A program made the translations under genes and the position numbers. This document shows, in pieces, positions 36,750 to 45,328 of a stretch of DNA of 64,000 bases. Under the pieces are notes generated by a model, which made no database searches, was not told where the DNA came from, and saw only the letters and a program-made list of their open reading frames with translations. This DNA comes from Acidimicrobiia bacterium (GTDB lineage: Bacteria; Actinomycetota; Acidimicrobiia; Spongiisociales; UBA5794): contig JALSQW010000008.1 of NCBI GenBank assembly GCA_026985095.1, positions 1 to 64,000 on the forward strand, read 5' to 3'. Numbering within the stretch: position 1 is the stretch's first letter; every line of letters begins with the position of its first letter.

Positions 36750-37052
36750 CTACACGACCTCGTAACGTCCCTTGACCCGGAAGGCGTAGTAGACGGCCAG
36801 CCCCACGATGAGGCCGAGCGACACGACCACGATGATCGGGATGATGTACCGCGCCGTCCACGGAGGTTCGGTGTCGGGTTCCGACGGCGCGGGGGCGGGC
36901 TCGGCGGGTTGCGGGGCGTTGGGATCGACCGTGGTGGTGGTCGTGGCCCCTTCCTCGGCCTGGGTGAAGGCCGACGCGGTGGCGACCGCGGACCACGACA
37001 CGAGCAGGGCGACCAGGGCGCCGACGATCAGCAGTCGGTTTCTCGATGTCAT
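36750..37052 (-). CDS. Small secreted/membrane protein with signal peptide and C-terminal helix
   Basis: I do not recognise a family. The 100-residue product has an N-terminal signal-like segment (1-28, ending ATASA), a Thr/Pro/Ala-rich extracytoplasmic stretch (30-65), and a hydrophobic helix (about 70-92) followed by RVKGRYEVV. The Thr-rich linker resembles those of the BMP and LCP lipoproteins in this window. TATCCT lies eight bases before ATG 37052, so it is probably leaderless and transcribed separately from the sigma factor genes. Confidence 0.65.
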   Translation of the reverse strand: MTSRNRLLIVGALVALLVSWSAVATASAFTQAEEGATTTTTVDPNAPQPAEPAPAPSEPDTEPPWTARYIIPIIVVVSLGLIVGLAVYYAFRVKGRYEVV

Positions 37053-37066
37053 GGGGCGGGAGGATA
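37053..37066 (-). promoter_or_regulatory. Leaderless promoter: TATCCT, 8 bases, ATG
   Basis: TATCCT at 37061-37066 (minus strand) is eight bases from ATG 37052. The gap holds only GC bases and no ribosome site. Confidence 0.45.
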
Positions 37067-37090
37067 CACGCGGGAGGTCCGGGCGCGAGA

Positions 37091-37116
37091 AAGCGCCGGA
37101 CGGACGTCCGGCGCTT
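37091..37116 (-). terminator. Hairpin terminator after the sigma/anti-sigma/small protein operon
   Basis: AAGCGCCGGAC (37091-37101) pairs perfectly with GTCCGGCGCTT (37106-37116) around GGAC. A further CGCGA/TCGCG pair can extend the stem beyond a two-base bulge. It starts 16 bases after the stop at 37133 on the minus strand. Confidence 0.75.
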
Positions 37117-37132
37117 CGCGGGCGGGGGGCCG

Positions 37133-37333
37133 TCAGCTGTCGTCGCTGACGACGCGTCCCCGGAGCCTCGGGTACTTGGTGGGGGCATGCGCGAAGCAGT
37201 ACTCCCTGCGGTTGTACCGCGAGAGGGTCGTCTCGCACCCTTCGTGGGCACATCGACGGGTCGTCGAGTACGTCTTGGGGGCGCGAGCCGATCCGCTCAG
37301 GCGGCGTCCTTTCACGACGGTGTTGTCTGCCAT
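37133..37333 (-). CDS. Small Cys/His-rich protein downstream of the anti-sigma factor
   Basis: The 66-residue basic protein has Cys28, Cys33 and Cys46 with His30 and His49 (CAHEGC then YCFAHAP), a likely zinc site similar to small actinobacterial zinc-ribbon proteins that share a LSRYN segment. GAGG lies seven bases before ATG 37333. It is 21 bases after the anti-sigma gene and ends at a strong terminator, so it is the third gene of the sigma operon. A redox- or zinc-linked role under that sigma factor is inferred from position only. Confidence 0.75.
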   Translation of the reverse strand: MADNTVVKGRRLSGSARAPKTYSTTRRCAHEGCETTLSRYNRREYCFAHAPTKYPRLRGRVVSDDS

Positions 37334-37354
37334 GGGTAAACCTCTTGTGTCTGG

Positions 37355-37624
37355 CTACGGCCGGTCGTCCTGGCCCTGGTCCTGGTCCCGGTTCGACCGT
37401 TCTTCCTCTATCAACGCACGGAGGGTGTCGAAAAGTTCCGGTGGCGGTTCGGACCGTCCTCTCTGGCGGATGACGGACTTGAGTTTCGACTCGAACTCGT
37501 AGGCGCTCTCACAGTGCGAGCATCGGCGGAGATGCCACTTGATCCGGGCTCGATGCCACCAGGTCAGCTCCTCGTCGAGGAACTGGTACACGTACTCGAC
37601 CGCGTGGTCGCATCCCGCTGTCAT
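37355..37624 (-). CDS. Zinc-binding anti-sigma factor (RsrA/RshA-like)
   Basis: The 89-residue protein has the ZAS motif HX3CX2C (His31, Cys35, Cys38 in HLRRCSHC) and an early Cys5 and His7, as in RsrA, where disulfide formation releases zinc and the sigma factor. The rest is a charged helix (FESKLKSVIRQRGR) and a Glu/Asp/Gln-rich tail. ATG 37624 is ten bases after the sigma stop. It should hold the upstream sigma factor inactive until thiol oxidation. Confidence 0.88.
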   Translation of the reverse strand: MTAGCDHAVEYVYQFLDEELTWWHRARIKWHLRRCSHCESAYEFESKLKSVIRQRGRSEPPPELFDTLRALIEEERSNRDQDQGQDDRP

Positions 37625-37634
37625 CTTCCAGGTC

Positions 37635-38198
37635 TCATGTTCCGGGTCCAACGAGTCCGCGCTCCTGTGCCACGTTCCACAACTTCCGTTGGAGCGCTTT
37701 TCTTCCCCGATGCAGACGGGACATGACCGTCCCGATCGGGATGTCGAGCATCTCGGCGATCTCCTTGTACGAGAACCCGTCGACGTCGGCCAGCAGGACG
37801 GGCATGCGGAAGTTCTCCGGAAGCGACTCGATGGCCTCGATGATGTCCTGGTCGACGAAGGCATCGAGGACCTCCTTCTCCGCCGACACCGACGCGCCGG
37901 ACGCCTCCCCCAGCCGCCGGTACAGGTACAGGTCCTGGAGTTCGCCGAGCTCCACCTCGTTGGGGCGGCGCTGTTTCTTGCGGTACTTGTTGATGTAGGT
38001 GTTGGTGAGGATCCGGTACAGCCAGGCCTTCAGGTTCGTGCCTTCCTGGAACGAGTCGTAGGCCCGGTAGGCCTTGAGGAACGTCTCTTGGACGATGTCC
38101 TCGGCATCGGCGGGGTTCCGCGTCATCCGCAGCGCGGCCGAGTACAGCTGCGGAGCGTACTGCATGGCGTCTCTCTCGAAATCGGCCTGATCAGCCAT
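37635..38198 (-). CDS. ECF RNA polymerase sigma factor (SigR/SigH-type)
   Basis: The 187 residues have sigma region 2 (about 15-85; [20 protein letters not shown]) and region 4 (about 125-175; [20 protein letters not shown]). The segment [22 protein letters not shown] is nearly invariant in the SigR/SigH group, which controls the thiol-oxidative stress response. The RsrA-like gene that follows supports this. ATG 38198 has GAGGG upstream. A near-consensus SigR site, GGAAG-N18-GTG, lies at 38254-38279 on the minus strand, which may mean autoregulation, but the match is imperfect. Confidence 0.92.
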   Translation of the reverse strand: MADQADFERDAMQYAPQLYSAALRMTRNPADAEDIVQETFLKAYRAYDSFQEGTNLKAWLYRILTNTYINKYRKKQRRPNEVELGELQDLYLYRRLGEASGASVSAEKEVLDAFVDQDIIEAIESLPENFRMPVLLADVDGFSYKEIAEMLDIPIGTVMSRLHRGRKALQRKLWNVAQERGLVGPGT

Positions 38199-38253
38199 CG
38201 GTCCCTCGGCGTCGTCGATCGGTAACCCTAGAACCTGTCCGCCATGTCCGGGG

Positions 38254-38279
38254 CACTGCGTCCACGGTACTAACCTTCC
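38254..38279 (-). promoter_or_regulatory. Possible SigR-type promoter of the sigma operon
   Basis: GGAAG (38275-38279) and GTG (38254-38256) on the minus strand are 18 bases apart; the known SigR consensus is GGAAT-N18-GTT. Two bases differ. It overlaps the tRNA-Thr promoter region on the other strand. Confidence 0.25.
38271..38276 (+). promoter_or_regulatory. Putative -10 element (TAACCT) of tRNA-Thr
   Basis: TAACCT lies ten bases before the tRNA 5' end, fitting a transcript with a very short leader. No strong -35 is seen. Confidence 0.35.
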
Positions 38280-38286
38280 CCGCCGC

Positions 38287-38362
38287 GCCGGAGTAGCTCA
38301 GTCGGCAGAGCGACGCACTCGTAATGCGTAGGTCAGGGGTTCGATTCCCCTCTCCGGCTCCA
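38287..38362 (+). tRNA. tRNA-Thr (anticodon CGT)
   Basis: The acceptor GCCGGAG (38287-38293) pairs with CTCCGGC (38352-38358). The anticodon stem ACGCA/TGCGT encloses CTCGTAA, anticodon CGT, which reads ACG. The T arm has GGTTCGATTCC. CCA is encoded (38360-38362), unlike the tRNA-Thr at 5135. Its 3' part is overlapped by the antisense end of the gene at 38333-39043. Confidence 0.95.
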
Positions 38363-39043
38363 TCGGGTCCCGCCGTCACCTCTGGCGTGCCGCATCTCCC
38401 TGCGGTACTTCTTCCAGTCCCCCGACCTGGTCGACAGCGTGACGTCGGTCACGATCTGCAGGAGCGCCACGACGGCGAGGATCGCCAGGGCCCAGACCGG
38501 TGCGGCGGCGACGGTGCCGACACCGAGCGCGACGACGGGGACGGCCTTGGTGACCAGCGCCCCGGCCGCGTGCATCCAGGCCCGGCACCGAGCCGGAGCC
38601 CGTAGGTACGAGGCGTAGTCGATCTTGACCCCCGGTTGGGGTCGTCCCCTCCCGATGAACCAGCCGGTGAACCGGATCCCGCAGCGAGCACCGGCGGCCA
38701 GGTGTCCGAGGCCGTGGGTGGACACGGCCAGGGTCCCCGTCCCGGCGAGCAGGGCGAGCCCGTCCCAGGGGGCGTCGAGGGGGAAGGCCGCACCGAGGAG
38801 GGCCACGCCGACGAGGGTGACGGCGCCCATGACGGCGGTTCCCAGACCGAGCGGCACCCGAACGAGGGCCCAGGCACCGAAGGCGTGGTCGTCGATGGCC
38901 GCGATCCGATCGGCGTGGGCCTCCACGAGGGCGGGGTCGCGCTTGACCGCGGCGACGGCCCGCCAGAACCCGGTCGTGCCAAGGTCGCCGGCGGCGGCCT
39001 TCTCGGCACGGTCGAGGATCGCGTCGATCTCGGCTGGGGTCAT
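38333..39043 (-). CDS. Hypothetical membrane protein with degenerate M50-like motif
   Basis: The 236-residue protein has a soluble N-terminus (1-55) and three or four hydrophobic segments. STHGLGHLAAG near residues 107-117 sits where a site-2 protease would have HExxH, but the Glu is Leu (HGLGH), and a following GRG.PQPGVKIDY region resembles M50-type loops. Catalysis is doubtful. GGAGG upstream supports ATG 39043. The frame stays open into the antisense of tRNA-Thr, giving a 30-base overlap and a C-terminal RRGESNP read from tRNA sequence. Confidence 0.65.
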   Translation of the reverse strand: MTPAEIDAILDRAEKAAAGDLGTTGFWRAVAAVKRDPALVEAHADRIAAIDDHAFGAWALVRVPLGLGTAVMGAVTLVGVALLGAAFPLDAPWDGLALLAGTGTLAVSTHGLGHLAAGARCGIRFTGWFIGRGRPQPGVKIDYASYLRAPARCRAWMHAAGALVTKAVPVVALGVGTVAAAPVWALAILAVVALLQIVTDVTLSTRSGDWKKYRREMRHARGDGGTRWSRRGESNP

Positions 39044-39065
39044 GGGATCCTCCTGATCGTGAAGG

Positions 39066-39725
39066 TTACCGGGAGCCGAACACCCTCAGGTGCCGATCGA
39101 GGGCGCCCCACCATGCCTCGGTCATCGCCCCCAACGGGTCTTCGGCGGTGGCGAAGTCCGACCAGACCAGCGGCTCGTCGACCCATACCCGCACCGACGT
39201 CCGGCGGACGCCGCGGTGCACCGGTGACAGCAACCCTTCGGACCCGGCGATGGCGATCGGGATCAACGGCGCCCCCGTCATCCATGCCAGCCATGCGGCT
39301 CCGCGTTTGGGTTGGGTCTCTCCCCACCGTGCGACCCGGCGGCCCTCGGGGAAGACCCCGAGCGCGCCGTCGGCGTCGAGGTGGGCGATGGCCGTCCGCA
39401 ACGCCTGCACCGGGGCGCCGTCACGGTCGATGGCGATGGTGTCGAAGAACCCGGTGACGGCATCGAAGATGCGGGAGCGACCGAACAGCTCGTCGACGGC
39501 GAGGAACCGCACGGCCCGGTCGGCGGCGCTGGTCACCAGAACGGGGTCGATGTGCGACAGGTGATTGGCGGCCAGGATGACCCGACCGCGCCGGGGGATG
39601 TGCTCGGTGCCGGTGACCTCGAGGTCGAGGAACCCGCGGGCCAGGGCCCGGAAGGGCTCGTTGGCCGCCTTGACGAACCATCGTTGGCGGCGCCGTGGGC
39701 CACCGGCGGCGGGCTCAGTCGGCAT
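39066..39725 (-). CDS. 1-acyl-sn-glycerol-3-phosphate acyltransferase (PlsC-like)
   Basis: The enzyme acylates lysophosphatidic acid or a related lysolipid at the membrane. The 219 residues show motif I NHLSHIDP (HX4D), motif II around FDTIAIDRDG, and motif III VFPEGRR. There is no clear transmembrane helix. Its start overlaps the holB stop by 11 bases. Family members also acylate other lipids, and the substrate is not certain. Confidence 0.88.
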   Translation of the reverse strand: MPTEPAAGGPRRRQRWFVKAANEPFRALARGFLDLEVTGTEHIPRRGRVILAANHLSHIDPVLVTSAADRAVRFLAVDELFGRSRIFDAVTGFFDTIAIDRDGAPVQALRTAIAHLDADGALGVFPEGRRVARWGETQPKRGAAWLAWMTGAPLIPIAIAGSEGLLSPVHRGVRRTSVRVWVDEPLVWSDFATAEDPLGAMTEAWWGALDRHLRVFGSR

Positions 39726-40764
39726 CGGAGCCGAGTTCGGCGAACATCGCGGCCAGGGCGAGGTGGGGCCGCTGGTTGGCGCGCAGCGCCTCGATGGTGG
39801 CCAGGACCCGGTCGGCGGCGGCCACCGCTCTCCTCGGCGAGACGGCCGTGAGCGTGGCCACCGGGATGTCCTTGTTGCGGACCGGAGCGCCGAGCTGGGC
39901 GGCGGCGGCGTCCCGGTAGAACGACGCGAGGATCTCGAGGCCGGTGGCGTAGAGCGCGTCGGAGGCCCGTTTCAGCTCCCTGGCCTGGCGCTCCTTGAGG
40001 GCCTTTCCCGCCTCCGGGTCGGCCTCGGTCCGATGCCGCTCGACGAGTCCGCTCAGAAGCGGCTTGGTCGCCTCGATCACCTCGTCCGCCAGTCGGTAGG
40101 CCTCCCCTGGATGCTCGGGCACCCGCACCCCGATCCCGAGCCACAGGGCGCGGAAGGCGGCCACCTCGGGTTGGGTCGCCAGGTCGAGAGCCAGACCTGG
40201 CCGCCCTCCGCACACGGCGGCGGCGCGGGTCGCCTGCTCTTCGGCGATCCCGGCGGCCCTGAGCCCCGCAGCGACCTCGTCCTCGGGGACCCGGCCGAAC
40301 ACGACGGTCCGGCACCGGCTCGCCACCGTGGAAGGGAGGTCGTCGGCGGATTCGGCGACGAGGACGAACACGGTGCTCGATGTCGGCTCCTCGAGGGTCT
40401 TGAGCAGCGCGTTGGCGGCCTCGTCGTTGAGGAGGCCGGCCTCCTCGAAGAGGAACACCTGCAGGTCGGCTTCGTAGGGGCGACGGCTGGCCTGGGCGAC
40501 CACGGTCCGGGCCTGGTCGACGGTGATCGACGCGCGGCCCGATGGCTCGACAACGACCAGGTCCGGGTGGCTGCGTTCCAGCGCTCGGCGGACGGCGTTC
40601 GGGTCGTCGCCGCCGACGAGGCTCGCCGCGAACCGCAGCGCGACGGTGCCCTTTCCCACGTTCGACGGGCCCACGAACAGGTAGGCCTGGGCGGGGCGCG
40701 ACAGATCGCCGGTGAGGAGCTCGACGACGGCTCCGTGGCCGATGATCCCCGCCAACGCCGTCAT
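39715..40764 (-). CDS. holB: DNA polymerase III subunit delta' (clamp loader)
   Basis: The delta' subunit is part of the clamp loader that opens the sliding clamp. The 349 residues have a P-loop region AYLFVGPSNVGKGT, DEAANALLKTLEEP and a sensor-like motif TVASRCRTVVFGRV, the family signatures. The zinc-binding Cys set is reduced. ATG 40764 overlaps tmk by four bases. The tmk-holB pairing is widely conserved. Confidence 0.92.
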   Translation of the reverse strand: MTALAGIIGHGAVVELLTGDLSRPAQAYLFVGPSNVGKGTVALRFAASLVGGDDPNAVRRALERSHPDLVVVEPSGRASITVDQARTVVAQASRRPYEADLQVFLFEEAGLLNDEAANALLKTLEEPTSSTVFVLVAESADDLPSTVASRCRTVVFGRVPEDEVAAGLRAAGIAEEQATRAAAVCGGRPGLALDLATQPEVAAFRALWLGIGVRVPEHPGEAYRLADEVIEATKPLLSGLVERHRTEADPEAGKALKERQARELKRASDALYATGLEILASFYRDAAAAQLGAPVRNKDIPVATLTAVSPRRAVAAADRVLATIEALRANQRPHLALAAMFAELGSDAD

Positions 40765-41381
40765 CGGGTCGCCCCGAGACGGGCGAGCACCACATCGACG
40801 ATGTCGTCCACCGGGCCGGACGCGTCGACGACGATGAAGCGGTCCGGCTCCTGGGCGGCGATGGAGCGGAACGTGGCGGCGGCGGCCGAGAGGAAGGCGG
40901 CACCCTCGCCGCCGATCCGGTCGGCGACCTCCTGGCGGGCGATCCCCACATCGACGTCGACGTCGAGGAGGACGACGACCCCCGGCCAGACCCCGCGCAG
41001 CCCGGGTTCGTTGACCGCCCGAACCTCGGCGACACCCAGACCCCGACCGCCGCCCTGATACGCCAACGACGAGTAGACGGAACGGTCGGTCAGGACCCAC
41101 CGCCCATCCGCCAGCGCCGGGGCGACCACCTCGGCGGTGAGCTGGGCTCGAGCCGCCGCGAACAGCAGCGCCTCGGCCCACGGGGCCAGGTGGGTCTCTC
41201 CGTCGAGGAGGATCGAGCGGATCCGTTCGCCGGTCGGGGTGCCTCCCGGCTCCCGGACCACGGTCACCTCCGCATCGTCGCGCAGTGCCGCCGCCACCCG
41301 ACGCACCACGGTCGATTTGCCTGCGCCTTCGATGCCCTCGAAGGCGACGTACCGGTGCAGCGGCAGGTCGAGATGGCTCAT
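40761..41381 (-). CDS. tmk: Thymidylate kinase
   Basis: Tmk phosphorylates dTMP to dTDP. The 206 residues carry the P-loop FEGIEGAGKST, the DR(Y/S) motif as DRSVYSSLAYQGGGRGLG, and VREPGGTPTGERIRSILL. The lid region lacks extra Arg. It lies between topA and holB on the minus strand, with four-base overlap to holB. The topA-tmk-holB order groups DNA replication functions. Confidence 0.95.
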   Translation of the reverse strand: MSHLDLPLHRYVAFEGIEGAGKSTVVRRVAAALRDDAEVTVVREPGGTPTGERIRSILLDGETHLAPWAEALLFAAARAQLTAEVVAPALADGRWVLTDRSVYSSLAYQGGGRGLGVAEVRAVNEPGLRGVWPGVVVLLDVDVDVGIARQEVADRIGGEGAAFLSAAAATFRSIAAQEPDRFIVVDASGPVDDIVDVVLARLGATR

Positions 41382-41427
41382 GGGTGCCAGTCTCGCGCGT
41401 CGCGGCCGGGGCGGGTCGCCTGGGTCG

Positions 41428-44148
41428 TCACGTCGTCTCGTCGGCGTTCTCGGTTGTCACCTTGCTCGCGGCCGCCGTCGTCTTCGCCGTCGTCGTCTTC
41501 TTGGCCTTCGTCTGCTTCTTCGCCGTCGTCTTCTTCTTCGCCGTCTTGCGCTTGGTCGTCTTCTTCGCCGGTCCCTTGGCGCGGCGCTCGGCGAGGAGCT
41601 CGGCCGCCCGCTCCAGCGTGATCGTCTCGACCGAATCACCGGCTCGGAGCGACGCGTTCGTCTCGCCGTCGGTGACGTACGGCCCGAACCGACCCTTCTT
41701 GACGACGACCGGCTTGTTCGAGTTCGGGTCCTCCCCGAGCTCCTTGAGCGGTCCGGCCGACCGACCGCCACGGCGTCGCTTGGGTTCCGCCAGCCGCCGG
41801 ACGGCTTCGTCGAGGTCGATCGTGAACAGCTGCTCCTCGTCGTCGAGGCTGCGGGTCTCCTTGCCCCACTTCAGGTACGGCCCGTATCGACCGTTGAGCG
41901 CCACGATCGGCTGGCCGTCGTCGGGGTGCTTCCCGACGGTGCGGGGCAGCGACAGGAGCCGCAGGGCTTGGTCGAGGTCGATCGTCTCGGGCGACATCGT
42001 CTCGAACAACGAGGCCGTCGGCGGCTTCGGGTTGGTGTCGGGATCCCGCTCGCCGAGCTGCACGTACGGTCCGTAGCGGCCGGTTCGCAAGACCACGGGC
42101 ACACCGGTGTCGGGGTCCTCGCCCAGCACACGATCCTGGCCGGGGGCCGACAGCAGATCGAGGGCCTTGTCGACCGTCAGCTCGTCCAGCGCCAGATCCT
42201 CGGGGATCGACACTCGATCCTCTCCCCGCGTCAGGTACGGGCCGTACTGGCCGGAACGAGCGACGATCGGCACCCCGTCGGGGTCGGTCCCGATCTGCAC
42301 CGAGTTCACCTCCCGAGGGTCGATGGCCTCCAGGGCCTGCTCGGAAACGAGATCGCGCAGGCCGGGCCGACCGTTGCCGAAGTAGAACCGTTTCAGCCAC
42401 GGCACCATGTCCTCTTCGCCTTCGGCGATCCGATCGAGGTCCTCCTCCATGCGGGCGGTGAAGTCGTAGTCGACGTAATCCCGGAAGTACCGCTCGAGCA
42501 GACCGACGACGGCGAAGGCCTTGAGCGTCGGCACCAGGGCGGTCCCGTGCTTGCGGACGTACCCGCGGTCCTGGATGGTCGAGATGATCGATGCGTAGGT
42601 GGAAGGGCGGCCGATACCGAGCTCCTCCATCCGTTTGACCAGGGACGCCTCGGTGTAGCGGGGCGGCGGCTTGGTCTCGTGGATCGTCGGTTCGAGGTCG
42701 ACGACGTCGAGGACATCGCCGACCGAGGCGTCGGGCAGCGGCGACTCCTGGTCGTCGGTGGCGGCCTCGGGGTCGTCACGCCCCTCGACGTAGGCACGGA
42801 GGAACCCGGGGAAGGTGATCGTGCGTCCCGAAGCTTGGAACCGGCACTCCTTCCCCGACGTCGGGGCGGTGGCGCCGAGGCGGATCACGAGGCTCTCGCC
42901 CTTGGCGTCCTTCATCTGAGAGGCGACGGTCCGTTTCCAGACCAGGTCGTAGATCCTCGCCTCGTCCGACGTCGGTCCGAACTGGGCGGCGACCTGGGAG
43001 GGATCGGTGAAGCGCTCCCCTGCCGGGCGGATGGCCTCGTGTGCCTCCTGAGCCCCTTTCGCCTTCTTCCCGTAGCGACGGGGAGACGCCGGGAGGTACT
43101 CGGCCCCGTAGCGGTCGGCGACGAGCGCTCGTGCCGCGGCCACGGCCGTCTCGGACAGGTTCGTCGAATCCGTCCGCATGTAGGTGATCAGCCCCGCCTC
43201 GTAGAGGCGCTGAGCCGCCGACATCGTGCGTCGGGCCCCGAAGCGATGTTTGCGGCCGGCCTCCTGCTGCAAGGTGGCCGTTCGGAACGGCGCGTAGGGC
43301 TTGCGCGTGTACGGCTTGCGCTCCACGTCGGTGACCCGGAACGTCGCCGTCCGGAGTTCGTCGGCCAGTTCGCCGGCGGCGTCGACCGACAGGAGGACCC
43401 GGCCGTCCTTGACATGGCCGGCGGCGTCGAAGTCGTCCTTGCCGGCGGCGACCTTCACGCCATCGATGGCCTGCAGGGTCGCTCCGAAGGGTGCCTCCGG
43501 AGTCGAGGAGGGGACGAACGTCCCCGCGATGCCGGCATAGACGGCGGACACGAAGGCCATCCGTTCCCGCTCACGTTCGACGAGGATCCGGATGGCCGGC
43601 GACTGGACCCTCCCCGCCGACAGGCCCTTCTGCACCCGACGCCACAGCACCGGAGACACCTCGTATCCGAACAGGCGGTCCAGGATCCTCCTGGCTTCCT
43701 GGGCCTCGACGAGCTTGCGGTCGAGGTCTCGAGGCCGGGCGGCCGCCTCCTGGATCGCCTCCGGGGTGATCTCGTGGAACACCATGCGGCGCACCGGCAC
43801 CTTGGGCTTGAGGACCTCCAGGAGATGCCACGCGATCGCTTCGCCCTCGCGGTCCTCGTCGGTGGCGAGGTACAGCGCTTCGGCGTCCTTCATGGCCCTC
43901 CGGAGCTTGGCGACCTGCTTCTTCGAGTCGTCGGTGACGATGTAAACCGGCTCGAAGTCGCCGTCGACGTCGATGCCGAACCGAGTCTTCTTCCACAGGT
44001 CCCGCTGCTTGGCGGGCAGCTCGGCGGCGCGGCTCGGGATGTCGCGGATGTGACCCACCGAGGATTCGACCTGGTAATCGGGGCCGAGGTACTTCCCGAT
44101 GGTCTTCGCCTTGGCGGGCGATTCGACGATCACGAGTTTCTTGGACAT
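41428..44148 (-). CDS. topA: DNA topoisomerase I
   Basis: This type IA enzyme relaxes negatively supercoiled DNA. The 906 residues hold the Toprim domain (start KLVIVESPAKAKTIGKYLG), the catalytic Tyr in LITYMRTDSTNLS, and about four C-terminal RYGPYxxxG-type repeats (two QYGPYLTRG/RYGPYVQLG, RYGPYLKWG, RFGPYVTDG). These are the actinobacterial ToPrim-C type repeats rather than zinc fingers. The last 60 residues are Lys/Thr/Ala-rich (KRKTAKKK), as in mycobacterial TopA, where the basic tail aids processivity. ATG 44148 lies about 55 bases from a strong promoter. Confidence 0.96.
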   Translation of the reverse strand: MSKKLVIVESPAKAKTIGKYLGPDYQVESSVGHIRDIPSRAAELPAKQRDLWKKTRFGIDVDGDFEPVYIVTDDSKKQVAKLRRAMKDAEALYLATDEDREGEAIAWHLLEVLKPKVPVRRMVFHEITPEAIQEAAARPRDLDRKLVEAQEARRILDRLFGYEVSPVLWRRVQKGLSAGRVQSPAIRILVERERERMAFVSAVYAGIAGTFVPSSTPEAPFGATLQAIDGVKVAAGKDDFDAAGHVKDGRVLLSVDAAGELADELRTATFRVTDVERKPYTRKPYAPFRTATLQQEAGRKHRFGARRTMSAAQRLYEAGLITYMRTDSTNLSETAVAAARALVADRYGAEYLPASPRRYGKKAKGAQEAHEAIRPAGERFTDPSQVAAQFGPTSDEARIYDLVWKRTVASQMKDAKGESLVIRLGATAPTSGKECRFQASGRTITFPGFLRAYVEGRDDPEAATDDQESPLPDASVGDVLDVVDLEPTIHETKPPPRYTEASLVKRMEELGIGRPSTYASIISTIQDRGYVRKHGTALVPTLKAFAVVGLLERYFRDYVDYDFTARMEEDLDRIAEGEEDMVPWLKRFYFGNGRPGLRDLVSEQALEAIDPREVNSVQIGTDPDGVPIVARSGQYGPYLTRGEDRVSIPEDLALDELTVDKALDLLSAPGQDRVLGEDPDTGVPVVLRTGRYGPYVQLGERDPDTNPKPPTASLFETMSPETIDLDQALRLLSLPRTVGKHPDDGQPIVALNGRYGPYLKWGKETRSLDDEEQLFTIDLDEAVRRLAEPKRRRGGRSAGPLKELGEDPNSNKPVVVKKGRFGPYVTDGETNASLRAGDSVETITLERAAELLAERRAKGPAKKTTKRKTAKKKTTAKKQTKAKKTTTAKTTAAASKVTTENADETT

Positions 44149-44202
44149 ACGCGCTCGAACGCTCTCTTTCTCGGAAGGAAGACACCCCCGTAGGGGCCTA
44201 CA

Positions 44203-44231
44203 GGGATACGGCACGACGGAGGATATGTCAA
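44203..44231 (-). promoter_or_regulatory. topA promoter: TTGACA, 17 bases, TATCCC
   Basis: On the minus strand a perfect -35 TTGACA (44226-44231) is 17 bases from TATCCC (44203-44208), the expected sigma-70 spacing. The predicted leader is about 48 bases. It is the best -35/-10 pair I found in the window. Confidence 0.7.
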
Positions 44232-44266
44232 GCGCCGCCGTTGTCGACCGCACCCTGGACGACGGA

Positions 44267-45328
44267 TCATCGAGCGGCGCCGAAGCCGGCGACGATGCGG
44301 TCCACGACGGCGGTCCAGGTGAACTCCCGCTCCACCCGAGCCCGGCCCGCTCGCCCCATCTCGGCGGTCAGGTCGGGGTCGTCGACGAGCAGCTCGAGGG
44401 CTTCGACGATGTCGTCGATGGATCGCACGACGAAGCCGGTCGCTCCCGGCTCGACGGTCTCGGGCGCACCCCCCGAATCACCGGCGAGAACGGGGAGCCC
44501 GCAGGCGGCGGCTTCCAGGAACACCAGGCCGAGGCCCTCGACTTCGAGACCGGCCCAGCGGGTTCGGCACGGCATGCAGAAGATGTCCATGTCCCGGTAG
44601 AGGCCGGGGAGTGCGGCCCAGGGGACGTCCACTTCGAACCGGGCGTCGACGCCCAGCTCGGCCGCCAACCGACGCAAGCGGCGTTCCATGCGTCCCTTCC
44701 CGACCAGCACCACGTGAACCCGGCCTTCGAGGCGGGCGGCGGCCCGCAGGAGTCGATCCTGGCCCTTGCGGGGCACGAACCGACTCACACAGCCCACCAC
44801 CGCCGGGTCGTGGCGGCGGCGCACGGCGGGAGGGGTGAAGGTCTCGACGTCGACCCCGGCGCCGGCGTAGACCACCGGCATGCCCGTGAGCCGCTCCACC
44901 TTGCGGGCCGTGTACCCACTGACCGCGAACCGGACGTCCGCTGCCCGAAGCGTCCGGGCGAACCCCTGCCGGAGACCGGGAACCGCCGCCGGGATGGTGA
45001 TCTCGGCCCCGTGGCTGAGGACCCCGACCGGGACGTCGAGAGCGGTCCGCAGGGCGGGGCCGAGAGCGGGAAGGGGATGAGGGGCACCGAACAGGATCGC
45101 GTCGGGCCGGAACCGACGCCCGACCTCGACGACCTGGGCCAGCACCGAACGGGTGGGGAGCATGTACCTGCGGCCACCGCGGGTCACCACCGGATCGGGC
45201 TCGGCACGGGGATCGGCGGGAGCGAACACGTGGACCGGATCGGGGTAGGCAGCGACCAGGTTCCTGAGGTACTGCTGGATCCCGCCGGGCTTGGGGGGAT
45301 AGTCGTTGGTCACCACGAGGAGGCGCAC
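44267..45328 (-). CDS. GT4 glycosyltransferase, PimB-like mannosyltransferase
   Basis: Relatives add the second mannose to phosphatidylinositol mannoside at the inner membrane. The 353 residues begin MRLLVVTNDYPPKPGGIQQYL, nearly the same as actinobacterial PimB, and have EGLGLVFLEAAACGLPVLAGDSGGAPE (shown here in part) which gives the nucleotide-sugar site. VSRFVPRKGQDRLLRA forms the second donor site. The ending overlaps nothing and the gene follows the tandem phosphatase with no gap. A role in PIM or another mannolipid is likely but not proven. Confidence 0.88.
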   Translation of the reverse strand: MRLLVVTNDYPPKPGGIQQYLRNLVAAYPDPVHVFAPADPRAEPDPVVTRGGRRYMLPTRSVLAQVVEVGRRFRPDAILFGAPHPLPALGPALRTALDVPVGVLSHGAEITIPAAVPGLRQGFARTLRAADVRFAVSGYTARKVERLTGMPVVYAGAGVDVETFTPPAVRRRHDPAVVGCVSRFVPRKGQDRLLRAAARLEGRVHVVLVGKGRMERRLRRLAAELGVDARFEVDVPWAALPGLYRDMDIFCMPCRTRWAGLEVEGLGLVFLEAAACGLPVLAGDSGGAPETVEPGATGFVVRSIDDIVEALELLVDDPDLTAEMGRAGRARVEREFTWTAVVDRIVAGFGAAR

